In this document: in pieces, positions 53,790-62,820 of the stretch | Layout: the number at the start of each line of letters is the position of its first letter | Position numbering within the stretch: position 1 is the stretch's first letter | Source of the DNA: Chryseobacterium sp. JUb7 | GTDB taxonomy: Bacteria; Bacteroidota; Bacteroidia; Flavobacteriales; Weeksellaceae | Direction of reading: 5' to 3' | Length of the DNA stretch: 64,000 nt | Assembly: GCF_024806495.1 (NCBI RefSeq) | Contig: NZ_JANUFF010000001.1 | Coordinates: 62,001-126,000 of the forward strand | Program-made: the position numbers and the translations under genes | The notes under the pieces: generated by a model | What the model was told of the DNA's origin: nothing | The model's input: only the letters and a program-made list of their open reading frames with translations | The model's database searches: none

Positions 53790-54974
53790 CTATTCTTCAG
53801 CAAAGAACGCATTCGAACTTCCAATCCAGATCGCATCCTTCTTGTTGAAATCTACATTTACCATGGCGGCTTTCGTCATTCTTCCAAGATTTTCCAATAG
53901 AATAGGGCGTTCGTCATTTTCGCGCCAAATATATAATAATCGGATTTCAGCTTTTGAAAACTCACCGTTTATGTCTTCAAAAATAGGCTCATAAGTTACT
54001 TTTCTTTGCAAAATATAGTTTTCTTTATCTTCAATAGAATCGGTAATTTCCTTTGTTGGATTAAGGTTAACGCCACTTCCTGCAAATGAAAATAAAGGTT
54101 TTAAAACAAAATTTTCAAGGGCTTCACTTTCCGGAAACTCATGTAAGAAATAACTTTTCGGCACAAACTGATGCTGTAAAAGTGGTAGTAAAAACTTAGA
54201 TACCTTAAAGAACCAGTTTGGATGGGTAACCCAGGTTACATCCACCTCTTCACGGAAATCAAATTCTGTTTTCAGATCGGGGATTCGGTCTAATTCATCA
54301 AAAATAACCCGATTATAAATTCTTTTTATTTCAGTTAATTTCCCATCATTTTCATAGAACAGCGTTTTGCCTTCTTTCTTTATTTTGGTTAGACATACTG
54401 TTTTTATTCCTAATAATTTTTCAGTTAAAACAAAATCAATGGCTGTTTTTTGTTTCTCAGGATAAATTTCAAGTAGAATTACATTTTCTGGCTTTTCATC
54501 ACCTACAATAAGATCTTTTAAATAGTTTTGAAAGCTTTCAAAGGGTATTTTATTTCTTATTTCTGAAATGAAAGGATAAATTTCACAAAAAGTATCTTCA
54601 AAAACCCGTTGAAATGCATATAAAGAAGGGAAAGCCTGAAGTTCGATTAATTGAGGCTCTATCTCACCGTTTTCACCCTTACAAATTCCGAAATCTATCG
54701 TAAAAAAATGTGGTTTGGCAGTATCATTAGGAACCCTGCAATTATCCGGAACTGCTTTTTGCAGCAGCTCAGAAGATAAATTTTTAATCTGATCAATAAT
54801 GCTTTCACTCGCATTAATCAATTTAGATTCAAAATCTTTAGTTAAAAAAAGCGGACTTTCTGAAATTCTGAATCCGGGTTCAATACCACTTTTTTCTTTT
54901 AATACTTCTTTAAACTGTTTATACTTTTCCTGTGAAAATTCCTGATTAAATTGTTTTCTGTATTTCGGAATCAT
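53790..54974 (-). CDS. Divergent ATP-grasp-like protein
   Basis: A 394-residue protein with no close named family that I can recall. Features are those of an atypical ATP-grasp ligase: a middle region YNRVIFDELDR, then NFVLKPLFSFAGSGVNL, which resembles the ATP-binding Lys and glycine-rich loop, and a late EIRLLYIWRE with EDINGEFSKAE, which resembles the acidic metal-binding strand. It could relate to glutathionylspermidine-synthase-like or circularly permuted grasp enzymes. A minus-strand terminator precedes it, so it may be expressed separately from, or less than, the upstream ligase genes. Confidence 0.65.
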   Translation of the reverse strand: MIPKYRKQFNQEFSQEKYKQFKEVLKEKSGIEPGFRISESPLFLTKDFESKLINASESIIDQIKNLSSELLQKAVPDNCRVPNDTAKPHFFTIDFGICKGENGEIEPQLIELQAFPSLYAFQRVFEDTFCEIYPFISEIRNKIPFESFQNYLKDLIVGDEKPENVILLEIYPEKQKTAIDFVLTEKLLGIKTVCLTKIKKEGKTLFYENDGKLTEIKRIYNRVIFDELDRIPDLKTEFDFREEVDVTWVTHPNWFFKVSKFLLPLLQHQFVPKSYFLHEFPESEALENFVLKPLFSFAGSGVNLNPTKEITDSIEDKENYILQRKVTYEPIFEDINGEFSKAEIRLLYIWRENDERPILLENLGRMTKAAMVNVDFNKKDAIWIGSSNAFFAEE

Positions 54975-54990
54975 ATTTTTTTCTTTGTGA

Positions 54991-55023
54991 TTTTAAAAAA
55001 TCGGACAATTGTTGCCCGATTTT
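54991..55023 (-). terminator. Terminator of the amide-ligase operon, upstream of the last ligase gene
   Basis: On the minus strand AAAATCGG/CCGATTTT closes over an inner ACAATTGT dyad and runs into TTTTTT. It lies between the amidotransferase-like gene and the divergent ATP-grasp gene. Confidence 0.75.
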
Positions 55024-55115
55024 CTTTATTAATAATTTAATTTTGAGGTGCGTTGACAAGTTAGTATGACAGTGCTACAAATGAATCTCTAATAAAAAAC
55101 ACTTAGTATTAAAAT

Positions 55116-55137
55116 GTCATGCTGAGCCAGTCGAAGC
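55116..55137. repeat. REP-like singlet
   Basis: GTCATGCTGAGCCAGTCGAA followed by GC is an inverted-orientation copy of the dispersed motif. A decayed partner (AGTATGACAGTGCTACAAAT) lies near 55060. Confidence 0.65.
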
Positions 55138-55155
55138 ATTTGTATTTTATTCAAT

Positions 55156-55989
55156 TTAAGCCATTGCTTCTGCGTTCTTCAAAATGTTTTTTTTTGCTAG
55201 TTGCAGAAATCTCGGGAGAATCTGAGCCTGCGTCAGAATGATTTTGTCTTCATCATCCATTCTGTCGACGGTTTCTAAATACTTTTCCATACCATAATTT
55301 TCAATCATAGCGGTTTTGTATTTTTCATCTTTTAAACTCTCAACCATGCCTGCAGGGTTGGCTTCAGGATGAAACTGAGTGCCAAAAATTTCCTCTGAAA
55401 AACGTACTGCCATCACGGCTCTTTCCAGGTCAATATGAGGCCTGAATTTTTCAAGAGCTACGATTTTCATTCCCAGTTCTTCGAATCTTTCATAATCAGG
55501 TTCTATAAACTGGAAAGCCCTTGAATCGACAGCATAAAAAGGATCCGGAAGATTTTTAAATAAAAATTCCTGTTCTCCATCTTCAGTTTTATGAATAGGC
55601 ATCACTCCGAAAGAATAAGATTTTCTTTTGCAGATGTTTCCCAGTTCCCAGTGAATACTTGCCAACTGAAACGAATGACAGATTAAAAATAAATATTTTT
55701 TATGGTCGTTATATTTATTGTGATCAAAAACAGAGTCTAAAAAATTAGCGAACTTTTCTTCCCATTCAAGACCTTCTTTGTGAGGATTCCCGGGACCTCC
55801 CGAAGAAATAAAAATATCGAAATCTTCAATATCAGGTATTTCGTTTTTAAATCTTACGTCAAAAGTTGTAATGCTTACATTTTCCTCAGAGCTCTGCTGA
55901 AAGGCCTCAGAAATTTCTTTTATATTTTTGAAACCCTGATTTGTCTGATTGTTGTTCATATCCAGCAAAGCGATTCGAATATCCTTCAT
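55156..55989 (-). CDS. Class I glutamine-amidotransferase (GAT1)-fold protein
   Basis: A 277-residue GAT1-like protein similar to the amidotransferase half of GMP synthase. Likely catalytic Cys104 lies in LICHSFQLAS, with His207 and Glu209 in GTQFHPEANP; SSGGPGNPH marks the first loop. The usual G-x-C-x-G around the Cys is altered (ICHSF), so the enzyme may use an unusual amide or be a gamma-glutamyl hydrolase. It belongs to the ligase run: the YbdK-type ligase is 34 bases upstream. It may supply ammonia, or cleave the product. Confidence 0.85.
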   Translation of the reverse strand: MKDIRIALLDMNNNQTNQGFKNIKEISEAFQQSSEENVSITTFDVRFKNEIPDIEDFDIFISSGGPGNPHKEGLEWEEKFANFLDSVFDHNKYNDHKKYLFLICHSFQLASIHWELGNICKRKSYSFGVMPIHKTEDGEQEFLFKNLPDPFYAVDSRAFQFIEPDYERFEELGMKIVALEKFRPHIDLERAVMAVRFSEEIFGTQFHPEANPAGMVESLKDEKYKTAMIENYGMEKYLETVDRMDDEDKIILTQAQILPRFLQLAKKNILKNAEAMA

Positions 55990-56023
55990 ACTACATTATA
56001 TTTTATGCAAAGTTACCAAATTA

Positions 56024-57142
56024 TTACAAAGTATGTTCACCATGTGTGATGCCATATTCTGTTTCAGAGATCATATAATCAACTACTTTTGTAAGATCAC
56101 CTGTTTCCTTGAAGATCTGTAACTGTCGGTCTGCTCCGGTTCCGTTCTCTAAAATTTTCCAGGCATATTCTACTTCGTTTCGGCAGCCTAAATCATCCAC
56201 TACATCATCAATGAATTCCAGAAGTTCTTTTAATAAGTGCGGATATGGCACCGACTCTTCTTTACCAAAATCAATAAGATGTGCCTCAATACCGCTTTTG
56301 GAAGCTCGCCATTTATTTTCATTTAACAATAATCTTCGATAACTTCTGAAGCTTAAGTTTTGCTGATGAAGTTTGTAGATTTTTGCCACTAGACTTTGCA
56401 TAATGGCTGCCATACAAACCGTTTCTTCAATTCTTAAAGGCATATCACAAATCCTGAATTCAATAGTAGGGTAGAATGGGTGAACACGAAGGTCCCACCA
56501 TATTTTCTTGGCATTATCAATCGTTCCGGTTTTCACCAAAAGATCAACATAGCTGTCAAACTCCGCCAATGAGTTAAAATAACTTGGAATACCTGTTCTT
56601 GGGAACTTTACAAAAATTTCCTGCCGGTAAGACTTGAACCCCGTATTTCTTCCGATCCAGAAAGGCGAATTGGTTGAAAGAGCATACACGTGAGGAAGGA
56701 AATAACGCATTACATTCTGGATCCTAACGCCTTCTTCACGATTCGGAATCCCAATGTGCACATGGAGTCCGAAAATTAGGTTCCCACGGGCAACATCTCC
56801 CATATCGTCTACAATTTTGTTGTAACGTTCTCCGTTGGTAATGGTATTGTGCTCCCAGTTTGAAAAAGGGTGTGTCCCTCCTCCGGAAACCCGTAGTCCC
56901 TGTTCATGAGCGATTTTAATAAGATGCCTTCTAAGATTCGTTAATTCAGCTCTAGCTTCCTGAATATTTTGGCAGATACCAGTCTCCATTTCAATCATGG
57001 ATTCATGCATTTCATGCTTTAAATTTTCACTTAAAACCGCTTTTCCGCCTTCAATAATTTTTGAAACATGAGAGACCAGATCTCTGCTCTCAACATCTAT
57101 AATCTGATATTCTTCTTCGATGCCAATAGTAAACTGATGCAT
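56024..57142 (-). CDS. YbdK-type carboxylate-amine ligase (GCS2 family)
   Basis: Glutamine-synthetase-fold ligase that joins a carboxylate to an amine with ATP. Start ATG 57142 (MHQFTIGIEEEYQIIDV) is chosen because it puts the GIEEEYQ signature at the N-terminus and gives 372 residues, the same length as E. coli YbdK; the frame is open 22 codons upstream. Further motifs are SGGGTHPFSNWE, GLHVHIGIPNREEG and SRRLLLNENKWRA-like helix. YbdK is only a weak glutamate-cysteine ligase in vitro. Here the context of other amide ligases suggests a dedicated substrate. Confidence 0.9.
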   Translation of the reverse strand: MHQFTIGIEEEYQIIDVESRDLVSHVSKIIEGGKAVLSENLKHEMHESMIEMETGICQNIQEARAELTNLRRHLIKIAHEQGLRVSGGGTHPFSNWEHNTITNGERYNKIVDDMGDVARGNLIFGLHVHIGIPNREEGVRIQNVMRYFLPHVYALSTNSPFWIGRNTGFKSYRQEIFVKFPRTGIPSYFNSLAEFDSYVDLLVKTGTIDNAKKIWWDLRVHPFYPTIEFRICDMPLRIEETVCMAAIMQSLVAKIYKLHQQNLSFRSYRRLLLNENKWRASKSGIEAHLIDFGKEESVPYPHLLKELLEFIDDVVDDLGCRNEVEYAWKILENGTGADRQLQIFKETGDLTKVVDYMISETEYGITHGEHTL

Positions 57143-57171
57143 TTTTTTTCGTGTTTTTATTTTGAATGTTT

Positions 57172-58128
57172 TTATTTTTTTACTGAATCTTTCACGAAAG
57201 TTCCCCAAGAAATATTGGGTTTTCCCGGAACATATTCTTTAGCCTTTTCAATCGCTAATTTTGCTGAATGTTCTACAATCCAAGCGAAATTTTCTTCTCC
57301 TACAGAATTTCTGTCTGCATCGGGCGCGGGATTACAGAAGTCAATAGCATAAGGGATACCGTCTCTGATGGCAAATTCTACCGTATTGAAATCATAGCCT
57401 AAAGCTTCATTCATTTTAATGGTATAATCATGAATTGTTTTTAGTAATTTTTCCAATTCTGCTCCTTTTGTCTGATGTGTTGTTGCATATCTCAAATGGT
57501 GCGCATTTCTTGGTTCGTAAGGCATAATATGAACATATTTTTGTCCTAAACAATAGACTCTGTAATAGTCATCAAAGACAATTTCTTCCTGAACCATCAT
57601 CACCAGTTGCTCTGTTTCACTCAGTTTATTCCAAAGATCTTCAGGATTTTCTACTCTATAAACGCTTTTCCAGCCTCCGCCATCGTGAGGCTTCATATAG
57701 GCAGGGAAACCAACATAATCGAAAATATATTCCCAGTCATGCGGGAATTTTAAATTTCTAAACGATGTTTCTGAAGTATCTGTCGGTCTTTCATGGGAAG
57801 GAAGTAAAACTGTTTTTGGAAGTGGGATTCCCAGTTTTGACATTAATGCATTATTGAAGAATTTTTCATCAGCACTCCACCAGAAAGGGTTATTGATTAC
57901 ATATGTTCCGTTCAGTGCTGCATTTTTTAAATATGCTCTGTAGAAAGGAACGTCCTGCGAAATTCTGTCGATAATAACTGCATAACCGTAATCTGCTCCT
58001 TGTTCCAGTTTATCAATAGTTACCGGTTCTGCGATAATTTCTCCGCCACCCAGTTCGTTTACTTTATCGATAAATGCCCAAGGAAATGTATCTTCCATAC
58101 CGAATAGAATTCCTACTTTTTTTGCCAT
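57172..58128 (-). CDS. RimK-like ATP-grasp protein
   Basis: A 318-residue ATP-grasp protein: MAKKVGILFGMEDTFPWAFI, an N-terminal domain ending NNPFWWSADEKFFNNALMSK, the ATP-binding lysine strand GFPAYMKPHDGGGWKSVYRV, VMMVQEEIVFDDYYRVYCLG and the metal-binding TVEFAIRDGIPYAIDFCNPA. This is the family fold that joins carboxylates to amines or thiols. It is one of three ATP-grasp proteins in 6.5 kb, co-directional with the GCS2 and esterase genes. Confidence 0.88.
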   Translation of the reverse strand: MAKKVGILFGMEDTFPWAFIDKVNELGGGEIIAEPVTIDKLEQGADYGYAVIIDRISQDVPFYRAYLKNAALNGTYVINNPFWWSADEKFFNNALMSKLGIPLPKTVLLPSHERPTDTSETSFRNLKFPHDWEYIFDYVGFPAYMKPHDGGGWKSVYRVENPEDLWNKLSETEQLVMMVQEEIVFDDYYRVYCLGQKYVHIMPYEPRNAHHLRYATTHQTKGAELEKLLKTIHDYTIKMNEALGYDFNTVEFAIRDGIPYAIDFCNPAPDADRNSVGEENFAWIVEHSAKLAIEKAKEYVPGKPNISWGTFVKDSVKK

Positions 58129-58181
58129 AATTGTATTTTTTTATGTTTTTGATTTAAATAACTTGATTTTGAATTAAATTT

Positions 58182-58895
58182 TTAAGAAAAGAAAGTCCCG
58201 ATGAAGGTTGGGAAAACCATTCGCCAAAGCGGCCAGTCGTGGTTGATCCATTTTCTTTCATCGTACCAGAAATCAATTCCTTTTGCTTTTAAAATTCCAG
58301 CCATTTCCAAATTTTTATCTTTACAGATATCCTGATCGGAGGTGCTTAAAACGATGTGCATATGTTTGTATTTCCAGGCTTCGTCATTTTTTACGAACTC
58401 TCTGGGGCAATTGAAATATACGAGCTCATCGGAATATCCATCCATAAAATTTCTTATGCTGAAGGCTCCTGAAAGGCAGAATAAATGTGAGACAACATCC
58501 GGAAATCTGAAGGCGAAATTAGCCGCATGGTATCCTCCAAAGCTGGCTCCTGCCACAGCAACACGATGTGTTTTATGAATTTTCTGAATATAAGGAACGA
58601 ACTCCTGAATCAGAAACTGAACATACCTTTCATAATTTTTAATCCTTTGCTGCGGTGAGATCTGTTCGTCATAAAAACTCCAGCCATCAATGGTCTGAAT
58701 ATTATATAATTTAACTTTTCCCTGTTCTATAAACCAATTGATACTTCCGTTTAAATGAAAATCATGGTTTTGGGTATATTGTCCCTGAGAAGTTGGAAAC
58801 ATGATAATCGGATATCCGTAATGTCCCGTAACTTCCACTTTAAGGCTCGTTCCTAATATATGTGAATAATAATCTGTGTGTTCTATATGAGGCAT
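58182..58895 (-). CDS. Alpha/beta-hydrolase esterase
   Basis: A 237-residue esterase with nucleophile elbow GASFGG (Ser118) and the acid/His segment ending HDWPLWRMVFPTFI. N-terminal MPHIEHTDYYSHILGTSLKV resembles esterase-D-like proteins. Found between two ATP-grasp genes, spacings 53 and 27 bases, so it belongs to the same operon. It could release or activate an ester intermediate. Confidence 0.85.
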   Translation of the reverse strand: MPHIEHTDYYSHILGTSLKVEVTGHYGYPIIMFPTSQGQYTQNHDFHLNGSINWFIEQGKVKLYNIQTIDGWSFYDEQISPQQRIKNYERYVQFLIQEFVPYIQKIHKTHRVAVAGASFGGYHAANFAFRFPDVVSHLFCLSGAFSIRNFMDGYSDELVYFNCPREFVKNDEAWKYKHMHIVLSTSDQDICKDKNLEMAGILKAKGIDFWYDERKWINHDWPLWRMVFPTFIGTFFS

Positions 58896-58922
58896 ATGAT
58901 TAGATTAAATTGAAAATAAATT

Positions 58923-60134
58923 TTAGCTCGTCGGTCTGCTCTGTGGTGGAATAATATTGAGAAAATGCGCCTGAATCTTTTCTGCTGCACAGTCTAATCT
59001 TTCCTGGACTTTTGTGGAGTCACTGGATTTATATACAATCCCTACATGGTAGTCGATAGGGATGAATTTTGCCACTTCTTCACATTCAAACTCATTGTAA
59101 TTGGGTTCTTTATCTTTAATTAAAGCAACAATAAGCCCTGAGTAATATCCTGTGGGTTTAGCAACTTCATATTTTTCTCCCCTTAACAAAGCGTCTTCTA
59201 TTTTTGCCCACTCTCTCCAGATATTAATATTACTGGATGCTTCCACCAGATCCGGAATGTGAGCTCCACCCACTCTTGAAGAAGTTTCCAGAAAGTACCA
59301 TTTTCCGTCTTCTTTTCCACGGATAAATTCCGTATGAGTGGCTCCGTTGAGTAGTCCAAAACTTAACAATACTTTGGCATTAACCTCTTCAAGGGCTTTG
59401 AATTCATCAGAATACCTACCTAATGTTTTTGTTCTGAAAACACCGCCTTCATGAGATACCTGCATAGGAGGAGCCAAATATTTTGACGCAGATGTAAATA
59501 CAATTTCTTTATTAAAAGTTAAACTGTCAACATGGTAAACATCTCCGGGTTTGAAGCTTTCCAGTAAAAATAGATGGCGTTCTTCTCCCAATTGGTTTAA
59601 AGCTTCCCAAAGTTGATCTTTATTCGTGATTTTTTTAATTCCTGATGCTGAAGCTTCAGAACGCGGCTTTAAAACCCATGGTCCCGGAACCTTTTCAATG
59701 AAATGATTAACTTCATCATTGTTAAAAACTGCCGTAAACTCAGGGACATTTATTCCTGAATCTTTAGCTTTCTGTCTCATAGCCAGTTTATCTCTGAAAT
59801 AACGGTGTGTGGTCTGACCCATTCCCGGAATTCTGAAGGTCTCCCGAATTAAAGCTGCTTTTTCTACATCATAATCATCAAGAGCAATGACTGCATCTAC
59901 TTTTCTAGTTTGCATTAAGTGTGAAAACCCCTGAACAAGGTGATCCAGATTCCAGACAGACGGCTTTTGTTCAGGCATATAAAATACCTCATCAATGGCG
60001 TGCCATGGCCAGTTTTTACCTTTAAGATTTTCTGATGTTACTAAGATTATTTTATTACCCAGCTTTTTCATTTCGTCCATGAAATCATAGCCTTTGTAAT
60101 AGCACGAAATACATACTATAGTTTTTTTCTCCAT
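58923..60134 (-). CDS. ATP-grasp ligase (carbamoyl-phosphate-synthetase-like)
   Basis: First gene of the ligase operon, 403 residues. An N-terminal Rossmann-like domain (KTIVCISCYYKGYDFMDEMK, VDAVIALDDYDVEKAALIRE) precedes the ATP-grasp core with FRDKLAMRQKAKDSGINVPE, GPWVLKPRSEASASGIKKI and THTEFIRGKEDGKWYFLETS, the metal-binding Glu/Asn strand. A -7 box lies about 30 bases upstream. Substrate unknown; the grasp family makes carboxylate-amine bonds. Confidence 0.88.
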   Translation of the reverse strand: MEKKTIVCISCYYKGYDFMDEMKKLGNKIILVTSENLKGKNWPWHAIDEVFYMPEQKPSVWNLDHLVQGFSHLMQTRKVDAVIALDDYDVEKAALIRETFRIPGMGQTTHRYFRDKLAMRQKAKDSGINVPEFTAVFNNDEVNHFIEKVPGPWVLKPRSEASASGIKKITNKDQLWEALNQLGEERHLFLLESFKPGDVYHVDSLTFNKEIVFTSASKYLAPPMQVSHEGGVFRTKTLGRYSDEFKALEEVNAKVLLSFGLLNGATHTEFIRGKEDGKWYFLETSSRVGGAHIPDLVEASSNINIWREWAKIEDALLRGEKYEVAKPTGYYSGLIVALIKDKEPNYNEFECEEVAKFIPIDYHVGIVYKSSDSTKVQERLDCAAEKIQAHFLNIIPPQSRPTS

Positions 60135-60163
60135 ATAATGTTTTTAAATTTTTTATAAATTTT

Positions 60164-60171
60164 CAAAAATA
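60164..60171 (-). promoter_or_regulatory. -7 box of the amide-ligase operon
   Basis: On the minus strand TATTTTTG matches TAnnTTTG, 29 bases before the ATP-grasp start. The surrounding 60135-60275 gap is very AT-rich and shows no gene. Confidence 0.5.
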
Positions 60172-60275
60172 ATATTAAAAATTTGTTAATTATTTAATAT
60201 TAAATATTGATTAGGGAAGTGTTTTTGATAATTTATATATCAATTATACTGAGAATTTTTGTAATAAACTAATTT

Positions 60276-61691
60276 TTAGTGATAATTTTCAATTAAATCC
60301 GTTAATAATTGCACTCCAAAGCCGGTTGCAGCCTTTTCTTTTGCATAACCGACATTTCCAAAAGCAACCCCTGCAATATCAAGATGGGCCCATTTTGGGT
60401 GACCTTCAATAAAATGTTCGAGAAATTTTGCTGCAATGATGCAATCTCCGATAGGTTTCATGGAGATATTCTTCAAATCAGCTACATCTGACTGAATATC
60501 GTCTTTCCAGACATCCCACAACGGAAGATTCCAAAGTCTCTGATTGGTTTTGTCACCTGTTTTTATCAGAAGGTTTTTAAGTTCATCATCATTGGAAAAA
60601 AGAGCTCCGCATGTGTCCCCGAACATTCTTACCGAACTTCCCGTCAATGTTGCAAGGTCGATAAGGAAATCTGTCTTATAGTTTTTGGCAAGATAAGACA
60701 GCCCGTCCGCTAAAATCATTCTTCCCTCAGCATCTGTATTTAGAACTTCAATGGTTTTACCGTTATAAGCGGAGATAACGTCGCTTGGAAGAAAAGCATT
60801 TTCAGAAATGGCGTTGTCTGTGATCGGTAAAATAGCGATAATATTAACAGGGAGCTGCATTTCTGCAGCGTAAATCAAGGTTCCCAAAACAGCAGTTGCG
60901 CCGCCCATATCCGATTTCATATAGTGCATATTGTCCGGATTTTTCAAAGAAATACCTCCGGTATCAAACAACACACATTTTCCTACAAGACCGAAAGTTT
61001 TAGCATTTTTAACACTGGTTTTATATTCCAGAATTGTGAAAGCAGCATCATAGGCACTTCCCTGATTAACGGAGAGATAAGCTCCCAATCCAAGCTCTTC
61101 ACATTTTTTTCGGTTAAATGAGGTGTATTTTAAGTCGTGTGTTTTTGCCAGATTTTTAAGATACGAACTGAACATGTCAGGCTTTTTAAGATTGGCTGGT
61201 TTATTCAGCCATTCCTGACAGGCGATTTGTCCATTACTTAAAGCTATGGCTCTTTCACTGATTGTATCTAATTTTTTCTGACTTATATTTTCAAAATGTA
61301 TTTCAAATTTAGAATTCCAGAATGGATGGCTGTTTTCAAAAGGATAGTTATATGTTCCGATCAGTAAGCCTTTTATAAATTCTTCGAATTCTCTTTCACC
61401 GAGGAAATCTGCGACCACTAAAGTAGGAACTGCGTGAATGCTTTTCTTTTGAGTCTGTGTGAATTTATGGGCAACCTGTTGAATTTCAAAGTTTTTAAAA
61501 TCAGATTTCCCCAGCCCGATAAAATAAGCGATTCCTTCTTCCTGAGCATTAATAAAAACTTCATGCTTCTTTCCTGTAAAAAAAGTCGAAATATTTTTAT
61601 TGAAATTTTTTTCCGTTTTTGTCCATTCTTCTTCCGTAAATAAGTGAAATATCTGGGTGTAGTCTTTGTTTTTTTTGTTGATTAATTTCAT
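60276..61691 (-). CDS. pepA: M17 leucyl aminopeptidase
   Basis: Two-metal cytosolic aminopeptidase, 471 residues. Metal and active-site motifs are intact: GKCVLFDTGGISLKN with following Lys/Asp ligands, YMKSDMGGATAVLG, NTDAEGRMILADGL (the M17 signature), and LTGSSVRMFGD. It removes N-terminal residues from peptides. Located between the ligase operon and an esterase; it may recycle peptides made by the cluster, although M17 enzymes are also general housekeeping. Confidence 0.93.
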   Translation of the reverse strand: MKLINKKNKDYTQIFHLFTEEEWTKTEKNFNKNISTFFTGKKHEVFINAQEEGIAYFIGLGKSDFKNFEIQQVAHKFTQTQKKSIHAVPTLVVADFLGEREFEEFIKGLLIGTYNYPFENSHPFWNSKFEIHFENISQKKLDTISERAIALSNGQIACQEWLNKPANLKKPDMFSSYLKNLAKTHDLKYTSFNRKKCEELGLGAYLSVNQGSAYDAAFTILEYKTSVKNAKTFGLVGKCVLFDTGGISLKNPDNMHYMKSDMGGATAVLGTLIYAAEMQLPVNIIAILPITDNAISENAFLPSDVISAYNGKTIEVLNTDAEGRMILADGLSYLAKNYKTDFLIDLATLTGSSVRMFGDTCGALFSNDDELKNLLIKTGDKTNQRLWNLPLWDVWKDDIQSDVADLKNISMKPIGDCIIAAKFLEHFIEGHPKWAHLDIAGVAFGNVGYAKEKAATGFGVQLLTDLIENYH

Positions 61692-61695
61692 AAGA

Positions 61696-62820
61696 TTAAT
61701 TTTTAAAACTTTTTTGTTGTGGTTTTACTTCTACCGGATTTTCGGTGTTGTTATAAAAAAGCCATTCAATAGCTCTTGGAAATTCCTGCGACCAATAGAA
61801 TTCATTGTGAGTGCCCTCAGGATTTATACTTGTTTTGAATTCAAAATCAAATAGATTTTTCTTTTCCCATCTCTTTAAATATTCTTCGAAGATCCGAATT
61901 CTTTTAACCATTTTTGAGCCTTCCTGAGCGCCTCCATATAAGTAAATCTTGGTTTTAAAAGGTACTCTGAAATTCATCATCGGAAAATTATTATTCGGCT
62001 CAACCCAAAGAGACGGTGAAAAAATTAATAACTTGGAATATACTTCAGGATAAAGAAAGCCACTGTAAATACTGATGAGTGCTCCTAACGAGCTTCCTCC
62101 GATTCCGGTGTTATTCCTATCCCTTTTTGTGCGGTAATTTTCATCTACGAAAGGTTTTAAAGTGTCGGTGATGAAACGGATGTATTTTTTGCCTTCCGAA
62201 CCGTTGGCTACGTTGTCATTATCAAAAATATACTCTTTGATTCTTTCTTCACTGCCATGTTCTACAGCAATTACGATAACATCTCCACGTCCGTATTCTG
62301 CCAGAATAGAAAGCTTCTTGTCTATTTCCCAGTTCCCGTAGCCACTTCCTTCATTGAATAAATTCTGAGCATCCTGAAGGTATAAAACCGGATAACTTTT
62401 ATCAGAAACATAATAATCATAGGGGAGCAGTGCCCAGACTTTTCTGTAGCGGTCAAGCTGAGGAATATAAAATTCTTCTGAAATGATTTCTACAATCGGG
62501 AAATATTCGTCTTTAAAAGGGCCCCAGTTAAATCTCCATTTTTCAACAATATTCAGAGATTTCCCAGCCGACTTTGAAATTTTCCGATTGGGAGTGATAT
62601 TCCCATATTTATCTAATTCGACATTTTCCCAGCCTCCTTTAGTGAACTTATATTCAATAACCTGAGGAAGGATCTGATCGTCAATTTCGATAAAATAATT
62701 ATTGGAGTCTACCTGTTTAAGCGGATAGCTGTAATCTTTAGGATTCCAGTTGTTGAAATTTCCTGTAATGTATATAGCTCTATCGTCACTCTCTTCAGTG
62801 TAAAGTTCAAATCGCATCAT
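61696..62820 (-). CDS. Alpha/beta-hydrolase with N-terminal CBM48-like domain
   Basis: A 374-residue protein. Residues 1-95 look like an E-set/CBM48 glycogen-binding fold (YITGNFNNWNPKDYSYPL, EYKFTKGGWENVELDKYGN), and the rest is an esterase of the Fes/IroE type (VLYLQDAQNLF, VIAVEHGSEERI, nucleophile elbow GGSSLGA). ATG at 62820 or 62817. It is divergent from glgB, which also carries a CBM48, and is 4 bases from pepA, so it may be read with it. The fusion could place an esterase on glycogen or another polymer. Confidence 0.85.
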   Translation of the reverse strand: MMRFELYTEESDDRAIYITGNFNNWNPKDYSYPLKQVDSNNYFIEIDDQILPQVIEYKFTKGGWENVELDKYGNITPNRKISKSAGKSLNIVEKWRFNWGPFKDEYFPIVEIISEEFYIPQLDRYRKVWALLPYDYYVSDKSYPVLYLQDAQNLFNEGSGYGNWEIDKKLSILAEYGRGDVIVIAVEHGSEERIKEYIFDNDNVANGSEGKKYIRFITDTLKPFVDENYRTKRDRNNTGIGGSSLGALISIYSGFLYPEVYSKLLIFSPSLWVEPNNNFPMMNFRVPFKTKIYLYGGAQEGSKMVKRIRIFEEYLKRWEKKNLFDFEFKTSINPEGTHNEFYWSQEFPRAIEWLFYNNTENPVEVKPQQKSFKN

